A DNA stretch of 15,457 nucleotides from Chromatiales bacterium (GTDB taxonomy: Bacteria > Pseudomonadota > Gammaproteobacteria > Chromatiales > Chromatiaceae). The notes under the pieces are model-generated. The model saw nothing but the letters and a program-made list of their open reading frames with translations. It ran no database searches and was not told the origin of the DNA. Every line of letters begins with the position of its first letter. Positions within the stretch are counted from its first letter, which is position 1. The stretch is taken from contig JAKSCN010000340.1 in the NCBI GenBank assembly GCA_022360595.1, positions 1 through 15,457 of the forward strand, given 5' to 3'. Shown piece by piece: positions 7,671 through 14,446 of this stretch. The position numbers and the translations under genes are program-made.

Positions 7671-8562
7671 CCCAGCCCTTAAAGAGTATCTCGATACCTG
7701 TCAAACCCGGGTCGACCAAGCCCTCAACCACTGGCTACCCGCCGACACCATCCAACCCGAGAAGCTGCACCAGGCGATGCGCTATGCTACGTTCAACGGT
7801 GGTAAGCGAATCAGACCGCTATTGGTCTACGCAACAGGGCAAGCCCTGGGCATGGAACCGGACAAACTGGACGGTGCAGCTTGCGCGGTGGAGCTGATCC
7901 ACGCCTACTCTCTGGTGCATGACGATCTGCCGGCGATGGATGACGACGACCTGCGCCGTGGCAAGCCCACCTGCCATAAAGCATTTGATGAGGCGACCGC
8001 CATTCTTACCGGCGACGCCCTGCAGACACTCGCTTTTCAGGTGCTGAGCCGGGACCCTACCCTTCCCCAGAATCCAGAGATACGCCTCGCAATGCTAGAG
8101 ACCCTGACACTCGCCTCCGGCTCACGCGGGATGGCTGGCGGACAGGCCCTCGACCTGGACGCTATCGGCAAAACCCTCGATATCGCCCAACTGGAGAATA
8201 TGCACATCCACAAAACCGGCGCACTAATCCGCGCCAGCGTGAAGATGGCAACTTTGTGCGCCCCTGAAACATCACCAGACACAGCCAAAAAGCTCGATCA
8301 CTACGCCAAATGCATTGGCCTCGCCTTCCAGGTCCAGGATGATATTCTCGACGTGGAGAGCGACACCGAAACTCTTGGCAAAACCCAGGGCAAAGACCAG
8401 GACCAGGACAAACCGACCTACCCTGCCCTGCTGGGGCTGCCCGAGGCCAAAAGGCGCGCCCAGGAACTCTACCAGGAAGCCCTGGATAGCTTGGCGACAC
8501 TGGACGACAAGGCCGATCCTCTGCGCTGGCTGGCCCATTACATCATCCAGCGCTCGCATTAG
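7660..8562 (+). CDS. ispA: Farnesyl diphosphate synthase ((2E,6E)-FPP synthase)
   Basis: IspA condenses isopentenyl diphosphate with dimethylallyl and geranyl diphosphates to give farnesyl diphosphate, precursor of quinone side chains and undecaprenyl phosphate. The 300-residue protein has the bacterial FPP-synthase length. Its motifs are GGKRIRPLL (47-55), the first aspartate-rich motif HDDLPAMDDDDLRRGKPT (87-104), GMAGGQALDL (158-167), HKTGALI (184-190) and the second aspartate-rich motif FQVQDDILD (223-231). Tyr83-Ser84 just before the first motif match E. coli IspA, which fits a C15 product over longer chains. The start is a GTG at 7660 inside the end of xseB, an 11-bp overlap that implies coupling. 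In many gammaproteobacteria dxs follows ispA directly; here a repeat-rich non-coding stretch and then folE2 follow. Confidence 0.95.
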   Translation: MTNNPALKEYLDTCQTRVDQALNHWLPADTIQPEKLHQAMRYATFNGGKRIRPLLVYATGQALGMEPDKLDGAACAVELIHAYSLVHDDLPAMDDDDLRRGKPTCHKAFDEATAILTGDALQTLAFQVLSRDPTLPQNPEIRLAMLETLTLASGSRGMAGGQALDLDAIGKTLDIAQLENMHIHKTGALIRASVKMATLCAPETSPDTAKKLDHYAKCIGLAFQVQDDILDVESDTETLGKTQGKDQDQDKPTYPALLGLPEAKRRAQELYQEALDSLATLDDKADPLRWLAHYIIQRSH

Positions 8563-8565
8563 GAG

Positions 8566-8591
8566 CTGTTAACACTAGGGCCTGTTGAGCC
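8566..8591 (+). repeat. Dispersed intergenic repeat, copy C (two overlapping partial copies)
   Basis: CTGTTAACACTA at 8566-8577 is identical to 13650-13661. TAGGGCCTGTT at 8576-8586 is identical to 7291-7301 and 13644-13654. The two pieces overlap head to tail by the bases TA, so the right part of the repeat precedes the left part. The repeat begins 3 bp after the ispA stop codon and runs into the 99-bp inverted-repeat element. Confidence 0.6.
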
Positions 8592-8682
8592 TAAAAAAGC
8601 CCCCATCAAGGCACGAGGAGCGCAGATTGGTCGCTCCAAATAGGCGACGCGTAACCCCGAGTGACTCTTTTTTAGGCCCAAC
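8584..8682. repeat. 99-bp element with 16-bp terminal inverted repeats (MITE- or REP-like)
   Basis: The left end GTTGAGCCTAAAAAAG (8584-8599) and the right end CTTTTTTAGGCCCAAC (8667-8682) are inverted copies matching at 15 of 16 positions. Near the middle is a further hairpin, GGAGCG (8617-8622) and CGCTCC (8632-8637), with a 9-base loop. A third arm, GGGCCTAAAAAA (8780-8791), pairs perfectly with TTTTTTAGGCCC (8668-8679), so two alternative hairpins are possible. There is no coding capacity. The structure recalls a miniature inverted-repeat element or a palindromic REP-type unit. No flanking target duplication is obvious to me, and I do not recognise the family. Confidence 0.6.
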
Positions 8683-8914
8683 CCCTCTTTCCCAAATAAC
8701 ACGGGGAACCAAGGCCATTCGCGCCAGCCTTGCGTCGCTAAATCACTGCCGTCATAATAGTCTGTTATTTCGCTCAAAAGGGCCTAAAAAACCAGGAAAA
8801 CTCTCCGTTTGTGGGAGTAGCCCGATAGAGTAGCCTAGCAGGCTACCAGAGTAGCGCACCGAATAAATTGGCAGGAGGCAGCAGTGACGCCGCTTGCCCA
8901 CGAGGAAGAGTATT

Positions 8915-9724
8915 GTGAACGATTGTGTTGAAAACCAGTGTGAAATCGCCGACGTCCAGAATAGCCAGGACACCCGACAGATCGCGATCAACAAAGTAGG
9001 TATCAAAGACATCCGCCATCCGGTGCGTGTCAAAGATCGCAGTGATGGGGAGCAACACACTGTTGCCAACTTCAATATGTACGTGAACCTTCCCCACAAC
9101 TTCAAGGGCACTCACATGTCCCGGTTTGTTGAGATTCTCAACAGCCACGAGAAAGAGATCAGCGTAGAGTCATTCAAAGAGATGTTGTCTGAAATGGCTG
9201 AACGCCTGGAAGCCGACTCCGGCCACATAGAGATGAATTTCCCTTATTTCGTCAACAAAGCGGCTCCGGTATCCGGCGTCAACAGCCTGATGGATTATGA
9301 CGTAACCCTGATCGGCGAGATTCATAATGGCGAGCCCACCATGTTCATTAAGGTGGTTGTACCGGTCACCAGCCTCTGCCCCTGCTCTAAAAAGATCTCG
9401 GAACGCGGTGCCCATAACCAGCGCTCCCACGTCACCGTGCAGGTGCGTACCAGCGGCTTTGTCTGGATCGAGGAGATTATCGACCTGGTAGAAAAAGAGG
9501 CCTCCTGTGAACTATTTGGCTTGCTGAAACGCCCAGACGAAAAGCACGTTACCGAGCGCGCCTACGACAACCCGAAATTTGTCGAAGACATGGTGCGCGA
9601 CGTTGCTGGCCGCCTGAACGAAGAAGAGCGTTTCAGCGCCTATATTGTTGAGTCGGAGAACTTTGAGTCAATTCACAACCACTCGGCCTACGCCCTGATT
9701 GAACGCGACAAGACAGAAAACTGA
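8915..9724 (+). CDS. folE2: GTP cyclohydrolase I, FolE2 type (type IB)
   Basis: FolE2 converts GTP to 7,8-dihydroneopterin triphosphate, the first step of folate synthesis and also the entry to queuosine. Unlike FolE it does not depend on zinc. The 269-residue product has the family motifs: KVGIKDIRHPV (28-38), HMSRFVEIL (67-75), VVPVTSLCPCSKKISERGAH (148-167) followed by NQRS, and a C-terminal FESIHNHSAYA (250-260). Cys155, His167, Glu209 and His254 appear to be the active-site and metal-site residues. The start is a GTG at 8915 with GAGGAAGAG directly upstream; a TTG at 8894 would add seven residues and place the Shine-Dalgarno inside the gene. folE2 is under Zur control in many bacteria, but I found no convincing Zur box in the 352-bp leader. 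An intrinsic terminator lies 22 bp after the stop. Confidence 0.95.
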   Translation: MNDCVENQCEIADVQNSQDTRQIAINKVGIKDIRHPVRVKDRSDGEQHTVANFNMYVNLPHNFKGTHMSRFVEILNSHEKEISVESFKEMLSEMAERLEADSGHIEMNFPYFVNKAAPVSGVNSLMDYDVTLIGEIHNGEPTMFIKVVVPVTSLCPCSKKISERGAHNQRSHVTVQVRTSGFVWIEEIIDLVEKEASCELFGLLKRPDEKHVTERAYDNPKFVEDMVRDVAGRLNEEERFSAYIVESENFESIHNHSAYALIERDKTEN

Positions 9725-9746
9725 CCAGCGTTTGACCAATCACCGC

Positions 9747-9784
9747 ACGCCCGTGCTGGCACCAAACCGCACGGGCGTTTCTAT
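9747..9784 (+). terminator. Intrinsic terminator of folE2
   Basis: ACGCCCGTGC (9747-9756) and GCACGGGCGT (9769-9778) form a perfect 10-bp, GC-rich stem with a 12-base loop. TTTCTATTTAT follows on the plus strand, as expected for rho-independent termination. It starts 22 bp after the folE2 stop and ends at the stop codon of the convergent surface-protein gene. On the minus strand no T-tract follows, so it serves mainly folE2. Confidence 0.9.
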
Positions 9785-12700
9785 TTATCGAACCCGAACC
9801 CCATAACGTCCGAACCACAACATCAGGAAAGTAAGCAACAACAACGCCCATTCACTCAAAGCAGGAATGGCGGTTGCGCCCCGATCAGCAGCGACTGTTC
9901 CAGTCACCGGACCACCGGGATCAGTCACCGATCCGTTGTTCGGCCCATCGCTATCAAAATTGCCGCCCTCGGTCAGACTAAAGGTGATGCGGGTCTTACT
10001 GCCGACATGGCTGATATCGGTAGCCAGGTTGCGCCAGACACCGTTATTCCCCTGCTTCCAGTAGCCGGTGATCGCGGGGTTGTAGGGTACATAGAGTTGC
10101 ATGGTCAGACTAGCACCATTAGTGACCCCCGTTGCCCTGAAACCGAAACGCCCGTATGGGAAACTGAGTCCGTCAGGGGTAAGCGTCGGCGCCGGCATTA
10201 CCGTGAGATCACTCAACGCCAAGCCTTCACTGCTGACCAAAGTCGCCCAATAGCTGCCGCCATGCGCCGGCAATGAGACCACATGGGGCTGTACCCGGTC
10301 GGCTATTCCATCACCGTCACCATCTCCCGTGCCGCTGCCATTCAGATTGGGCACACTCTGTTCGATACCGCCATCGACCCCGTCGGGATCATCGACCATC
10401 ACCGTCACTGCTGCGAAACTGCTGCTGGCATGATTGGCGTCACCACTATACCTGGCACTGAAGCTGTACAAGCCCGCGGCCAGGTTATGGACGTAGCACT
10501 GGGCTTGATCAGCGGTCAGCACCACTGCGCTACAGCCACTGACTGGTGTGCCGCCTTGGTGAAAAGCGACGGTACCGGTCGGGTTGCCAGCACCTGAGAC
10601 GGTCGCCGTTAACAGGGTACTGCCACCCGCGATGGTAATGGCCTCTGCTGCACTCAATACGGTGGTAGTGGCCGCCACTCCAACGGGGATATTCAGGGTC
10701 TGCTGGGGTGCCGGATCATAGCTGGCGTTACCCGCCTGATCGGCCGAAACGGTGCAGATGCCGGCCGCGATAAAAGTGACCATCGCACCGCTGACCGTGC
10801 AGATGCCGGTTGTGCCGCTGCTATAGGTCACCGGATTACCCGAACCGCCACTGCCGGTCACGTTAAGTGTGGCCGCACCGCTAGTGACCCCAGTTGCCGG
10901 ATCAGCGGCAAAGCCAGTAATGGTTTGAGCAAGCTTGGCAATGGTGAGCTGGTAGTCCTCCACTTCACCATCGGGGGCACCGCCGGTGTAGGAGAGCCCC
11001 CCTGCGCTGGAGAGCCTGAAACGAGCAAAGGTATCGCCCCCCACCGCGTTGGCAGGCACAGTGATGCTGAGTGGATTAGCACCGGCAGTCACTGGCTCAC
11101 TGGTGAAGACCTGTTCGTTGGCATCGGCCCAATCACCGTCCGCATTAAAGTCAATCCAGGCATCGAGTCTGCCAGCGCCAGAAGCTGTCACCGTAACCGT
11201 GGCGCTTTGACCGACAGTCAGGCTCGGGATACTGACACCGTCATCGTCATTACTGCCATCACTGTCGTCCCCATTCGCTGTTGCAGTCGGTTGACCATCT
11301 GCTTCTTCATCCCGCAGACCACCCAATATTGCGCCTGACAAAGTATGGCGGGGACCATCGCTGACAAGTAACGTCGGATAACCGGGATCAGGCGCATCGC
11401 CTAGATCTGCAGCGGTAAGGCGGGCAACTACAATATCTTCACTACCGGAACCACCATCTCCCTCGCTAAAGGCGTTTACTGGCACACCCCACCCCGTATA
11501 ACTATACCCCGCTGCGGTGAGATTGCCGGCTGTATCCACCGCCAGCGCATTAAAATAATCATGAGTGTATGAACCATAAAAGGTATGCCACTGCAACACA
11601 CCACTGCTGTTGAGTTTAAGGAGCACCATCTCATAGCCTCCAGCGTAGGCATTCAATGGGCTGCTTAAATCAAAGGGGTTGTCCCAACTGGCGCCACTGA
11701 CTCCTGCCAGATAAAGATTGCCCGCTGTATCCATAACCATGGCATTGGCATAGTCGCTACCGACTGAACCGTAGAAGGTATGCCACTGTAATGCACCGCT
11801 GCTGTCGAGTTTTAAAATAACCATGTCGAAACTTCCAGCGTAGGCATTCAGCGGACTACTCGAATCGACCGGATTGTTCCAACCGACGGCGCTGTGACCC
11901 GCCACATAGAGATTACCCGCTGCATCCAGGGCCAGGGCGTGGCCATAATCGGTATTGGCGGAGCCGAAGAAAGTGTGCCACTGCAATGCACCGCTGCCAT
12001 CAAGCCTGAGAATAACCATATCCAAGCCTCCAGCGTGGGCATTCAGTGGGCCACTCGAATCAGCCGGATTATCCCAACTGGAATGACTATGCCCCGCTAC
12101 GGAGAGATTACCCGCAGCATCTACGACCACGGCATAGGCCTTATCTTCATTCACAGAACCGTGAAAGGTATGCCACTGCAACACACCATTGCTACTGAGT
12201 TTCAGAACGGCTATGTCATAATTTCCAGCATAAGCATTCAGTGGGCCACTGGAATCAGCCGGATTATCCCAACTGGAACGACTATGCCCGGCCACAATGA
12301 GATCACCTGCAGCATCCACCACCACGGCTTGGGCTTCATCCTTCTGGGTGGAACCGTAAAAAGTGTGCCATAGCAAGGTGCCGTTGCTATCGAGTTTGAG
12401 GATAGCTATATCACCATCACCGGCATGGCTATTCAGCGGGCTACTCGAATCGGTTGGGTTATTCCAACTGGCGTTACTGTACCCCACCACAATCAAATTA
12501 TCCGCCGCATCCAAAGCCATAGCCCTGGCATAGTCCTTATCTGCGGAACCGTAAAAAGTGTGCCACAGCAACACACCATTACGATCAAATTTGAGAATCA
12601 CCATGTCAAAGCTTCCAGCATGGGCATTCAGCGGGCTGCTCGAATTGGCTGGGTTATTCCAACTGACGGCGCTATAACCCGCCACATAGAGATTGCCTGC

Positions 12701-13486
12701 CGCATCCAAGACCAGGGCCTGCGCATAACTAGGCTTGCGATCAGACGCGCTACCGCCCACAACACCGTGGAAGGTATGCCATGTCAACACCGGATCGATA
12801 GTGACAGCTAAAGCCGGGTTATAATGACTTAGCCGATAGCCGAAGGTGTGTGCATCGATGGGCCGAAAAGCCACATCAACAGCGCGCCTCTCGCCTGCAA
12901 TCTCTTGCCAGGCAATCGGTGCACTTAACGAGAACCATCCCCGGCCTCCCGGGTGTTCCATACGTAAACTACCATCAGGCTGAAGATTAAAGCTGGTGTT
13001 GTAACGAAGCTGAATGGCACCCACATCTGCTCCCGGCGCCAACTCCCAAAAGCTTTCGGCGATCCCGTGCTTCTCTCCTTCATAACGCAACGTTATGCCA
13101 TCCCACAGGTGCTCATAGGTCACTGTAGAGAGCACGGGGGCCGACTGACCACCTCTCTCCTGCCCTTGATCCGACTTCGGCTGCACGCTATTGGCACCGA
13201 CAAACTCTTCGATAAGTGCATAGTCGGATCCGGCTATGTATACCCGTTCAGGCGTGAAGCCAAGAATATGGCCATCAGCCCGATACTGCAGCACACTACC
13301 CTGCGGCGGCATCGTCTCTGGGGGATATGCCTGCATCTGCCGCGAAATCTCTTCCAGCAATGGACTGGAAGAATAAAATGACAAAGAGTCTAGCGGGGAT
13401 TTGGTCACATTGGCGGTGGCAACACCTGCCACTGTAATAACCGTCAATAGAGAACTGATTAGCTTGAAAACAACTTTTGCTATCAT
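9785..13486 (-). CDS. Large secreted beta-propeller protein with IPTL-CTERM-like sorting tail
   Basis: The gene encodes a 1233-residue exported protein, probably cell-surface or released. The function is unknown. Layout: signal peptide (1-25); an N-terminal domain (about 40-232) with VTYEHLWDGITLRYEG and ending YNPALAVTIDPVL, like the domain preceding SBBP repeats in other proteins; seven beta-propeller repeats (236-690), each starting WHTF; an acidic linker and GEVED-type domain (694-849, ending GEVEDYQLTI); two Ig-like regions (about 852-935 and 939-1031); a calcium-binding-like GTGDGDGDGIADR (1052-1064) leading into a region like the choice-of-anchor U domain (1065-1175); and the tail IPALSEW (1207-1213), a hydrophobic helix and basic end GRYGVRVR. 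This tail resembles the IPTL-CTERM signal, for which exosortase H is the expected processing enzyme. The ATG at 13486 gives the signal peptide; the Shine-Dalgarno (TAGG) is weak. It converges on folE2. Confidence 0.9.
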   Translation of the reverse strand: MIAKVVFKLISSLLTVITVAGVATANVTKSPLDSLSFYSSSPLLEEISRQMQAYPPETMPPQGSVLQYRADGHILGFTPERVYIAGSDYALIEEFVGANSVQPKSDQGQERGGQSAPVLSTVTYEHLWDGITLRYEGEKHGIAESFWELAPGADVGAIQLRYNTSFNLQPDGSLRMEHPGGRGWFSLSAPIAWQEIAGERRAVDVAFRPIDAHTFGYRLSHYNPALAVTIDPVLTWHTFHGVVGGSASDRKPSYAQALVLDAAGNLYVAGYSAVSWNNPANSSSPLNAHAGSFDMVILKFDRNGVLLWHTFYGSADKDYARAMALDAADNLIVVGYSNASWNNPTDSSSPLNSHAGDGDIAILKLDSNGTLLWHTFYGSTQKDEAQAVVVDAAGDLIVAGHSRSSWDNPADSSGPLNAYAGNYDIAVLKLSSNGVLQWHTFHGSVNEDKAYAVVVDAAGNLSVAGHSHSSWDNPADSSGPLNAHAGGLDMVILRLDGSGALQWHTFFGSANTDYGHALALDAAGNLYVAGHSAVGWNNPVDSSSPLNAYAGSFDMVILKLDSSGALQWHTFYGSVGSDYANAMVMDTAGNLYLAGVSGASWDNPFDLSSPLNAYAGGYEMVLLKLNSSGVLQWHTFYGSYTHDYFNALAVDTAGNLTAAGYSYTGWGVPVNAFSEGDGGSGSEDIVVARLTAADLGDAPDPGYPTLLVSDGPRHTLSGAILGGLRDEEADGQPTATANGDDSDGSNDDDGVSIPSLTVGQSATVTVTASGAGRLDAWIDFNADGDWADANEQVFTSEPVTAGANPLSITVPANAVGGDTFARFRLSSAGGLSYTGGAPDGEVEDYQLTIAKLAQTITGFAADPATGVTSGAATLNVTGSGGSGNPVTYSSGTTGICTVSGAMVTFIAAGICTVSADQAGNASYDPAPQQTLNIPVGVAATTTVLSAAEAITIAGGSTLLTATVSGAGNPTGTVAFHQGGTPVSGCSAVVLTADQAQCYVHNLAAGLYSFSARYSGDANHASSSFAAVTVMVDDPDGVDGGIEQSVPNLNGSGTGDGDGDGIADRVQPHVVSLPAHGGSYWATLVSSEGLALSDLTVMPAPTLTPDGLSFPYGRFGFRATGVTNGASLTMQLYVPYNPAITGYWKQGNNGVWRNLATDISHVGSKTRITFSLTEGGNFDSDGPNNGSVTDPGGPVTGTVAADRGATAIPALSEWALLLLTFLMLWFGRYGVRVR
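9788..9868 (-). other. IPTL-CTERM-like protein-sorting signal (coding segment)
   Basis: Residues 1207-1233 of the surface protein have the tripartite form of exosortase substrates: a short motif (IPALSEWA), a hydrophobic helix (LLLLTFLMLWF) and a basic tail (GRYGVRVR). The usual motif is IPTLSEWG, so this copy differs at Thr to Ala and Gly to Ala. No exosortase gene lies in the window. Confidence 0.75.
11417..12781 (-). repeat. Seven tandem beta-propeller (SBBP-type) repeats, 195-bp unit
   Basis: Seven units begin with codons for WHTF at residues 236, 308, 373, 438, 503, 568 and 633. The first unit is 72 residues, the next five are exactly 65 residues (195 bp), and the last is 58 residues with a divergent end. 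The shared pattern is WHTFYGS-x-D-A-DAAGNL-VAGHS-WNNP-SSPLNAYAG-DMVILKLDSSG. Seven units suit one closed seven-bladed propeller. Units 3 and 4 are nearly identical at the DNA level over about 54 bp (12235-12288 against 12040-12093, two mismatches seen), which points to recent duplication or gene conversion. Confidence 0.92.
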
Positions 13487-13512
13487 TCGGCCTAATTCCA
13501 GTATTATTTTTA

Positions 13513-13540
13513 TCTATAGCCAACTTACTCTTCAGATTAA
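13513..13540 (-). promoter_or_regulatory. Weak candidate promoter for the surface-protein gene
   Basis: On the minus strand TTAATC (13535-13540) and TATAGA (13513-13518) are separated by 16 bp, with the -10 about 26 bp before the ATG at 13486. The -10 is good and the -35 is poor. The surrounding A/T richness and the 276-bp gap after the retropepsin gene suggest the surface gene has its own promoter. Confidence 0.22.
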
Positions 13541-13642
13541 TAACCTGCAATGAGAAAAGTCATTAATCGACAGATAAAGACCTTCCGAAAAAGTACATAT
13601 GAATCTTATCGGCACTTTCACTGATCGATTAAACAACTGGTA

Positions 13643-13668
13643 TTAGGGCCTGTTAACACTAATTTGAT
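13643..13668 (+). repeat. Dispersed intergenic repeat, copy D (longest copy)
   Basis: This copy joins both halves of the motif: TTAGGGCCTGTTAACA (identical to copy B) and GCCTGTTAACACTAATTTGA (one mismatch to copy A read in reverse). It lies in the spacer between the retropepsin-like gene and the surface-protein gene. Having the most complete sequence, it serves as the reference copy for the family. Confidence 0.75.
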
Positions 13669-13762
13669 TGGGGGAAGAAGGGCTGTCTCTCTAAATCCAG
13701 AGACGACTGGCAATTGGGGTAAGAATCTCAGCTCATAAGAGCTACGACATTTTTGGAGTGTA

Positions 13763-14425
13763 CTATTTGGTGCGAAGAATCAGTTTATTCCCTTCATTGA
13801 TCATGTCCAACTGTTTCAGAAAACTCATTCCCAATAAGACATTTGCAGGATAGTTACCCTGTACCACGGCAGCCTCTACATTGAAGAGGGTAATTTCACC
13901 GACCCGCACTCTGTCCAGTTTTAACGCATAAGCCTTGGCAACGCCTGATGCAGTACGAACAGCAATCCTCTCCCCCTTAATCTGATACGCCAATCCAAGA
14001 CGTTTGGCTTGAACTTCGCTCATAGCAATAGAGGTTGCACCGGTGTCGACCAGCATTTTCACACTTTGTCCGTTAATTGAGCCGGACGTCAGAAAAGAGC
14101 CCTGTTTATCAGGCCAAAGCACCACCTCTTGGTGTTCACGTTCAGCATAAGAGCTATAGACAGAACTCCCCATTTGATAGCTACCACGCTTGCCATCAAT
14201 TTCAAGGATTGCCTCATGGGGTGTCGCCGAAATCAATTTCACCCCCTCTTGACTGACCTGACCTTCTTTCAGCAGACGATTATTCCCGTTGATCTGCAGC
14301 ATCGCCTTGCCGGAGAAGAGCGCCATGACTTTAACCTTATTAACCGCAACGGCACTACTCGGTAACAGCAGAGAAATCGCAATGAGGCAAACAAAAAAGA
14401 TATGGCATTTTTTAATCACTGACAT
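13763..14425 (-). CDS. Secreted retropepsin-like aspartic protease
   Basis: The gene encodes a 220-residue exported protein in the single-domain (retropepsin-like) aspartic protease group. Residues 1-27 are a signal peptide ending AVA, so it acts in the periplasm or is tethered at the inner membrane. The catalytic motif is MLVDTGATSIAMS (124-136, with Asp127), and the second flap-side motif is NVLLGMSFLKQLD (195-207). Such proteins work as homodimers, each giving one Asp-Thr-Gly. The region before the protease (residues 30-95: KVMALFSGKAMLQINGNNRL, GVKLISATPHEAILEIDG, YQMG) resembles the periplasmic homology region of type II secretion GspC; that likeness is my inference. The start at 14425 has GAGGGAG 6 bp upstream. 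It lies 21 bp after pgpA and is probably the last gene of a thiL-pgpA operon. Its substrate is unknown; the surface-protein gene is its downstream neighbour. Confidence 0.88.
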   Translation of the reverse strand: MSVIKKCHIFFVCLIAISLLLPSSAVAVNKVKVMALFSGKAMLQINGNNRLLKEGQVSQEGVKLISATPHEAILEIDGKRGSYQMGSSVYSSYAEREHQEVVLWPDKQGSFLTSGSINGQSVKMLVDTGATSIAMSEVQAKRLGLAYQIKGERIAVRTASGVAKAYALKLDRVRVGEITLFNVEAAVVQGNYPANVLLGMSFLKQLDMINEGNKLILRTK

Positions 14426-14446
14426 GCTGACTCCCTCGATGCAAAG

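Larger units (their letters stand above)
8563..8914. other. Repeat-rich intergenic region between ispA and folE2
   Basis: This 352-bp stretch holds no convincing gene. From left to right: two partial copies of the dispersed repeat (8566-8591); a 99-bp element with 16-bp inverted ends (8584-8682); a run with no recognisable feature (8683-8779); a third copy of the A-rich arm, GGGCCTAAAAAA at 8780-8791; and a small stem-loop, GTAGCC-TAGCA-GGCTAC at 8830-8846, about 70 bp before folE2. A 72-codon minus-strand frame crosses it but looks accidental. I read the plus-strand frames for remnants of dxs and saw none. Any folE2 promoter must lie here, but I found no clear one. Confidence 0.7.
13487..13762. 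other. Intergenic spacer upstream of the surface-protein gene
   Basis: This 276-bp non-coding spacer separates two minus-strand genes. It holds dispersed repeat copy D (13643-13668) and two small inverted repeats, GTCTCT/AGAGAC (13685-13704, 8-base loop) and AGCTC/GAGCT (13730-13743, 4-base loop). Neither is followed by a T-run on the minus strand, so I do not call a terminator. The A/T-rich part next to the surface gene contains a possible -10 (TATAGA on the minus strand, 13513-13518) with only a poor -35. Confidence 0.6.

Noticed and set aside
8749..8775. Possible Zur box upstream of folE2 (ATAATAGTCTGTTAT)
   Set aside because: Only about 4 bp of each arm pair and the spacing does not match the known Zur palindrome, so support is too weak.
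8559..8777. 72-codon minus-strand frame in the ispA-folE2 spacer
   Set aside because: It covers the inverted-repeat element and runs into the ispA end, with no clear start signal and no recognised family; more likely repeat-derived than a gene.
11894..12373. Plus-strand repetitive open frame of 159 codons inside the propeller array
   Set aside because: Its apparent protein repeats are the antisense image of the 195-bp propeller units, with no ribosome site or independent support.
11417..12781. CRISPR or tandem non-coding repeat array
   Set aside because: The regular 195-bp period is fully explained by in-frame protein repeats with no short spacer-repeat pattern.
13685..13743. Intrinsic terminators after the retropepsin gene (two small hairpins)
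   Set aside because: Stems are only 5-6 bp and neither is followed by a T-run on the minus strand.
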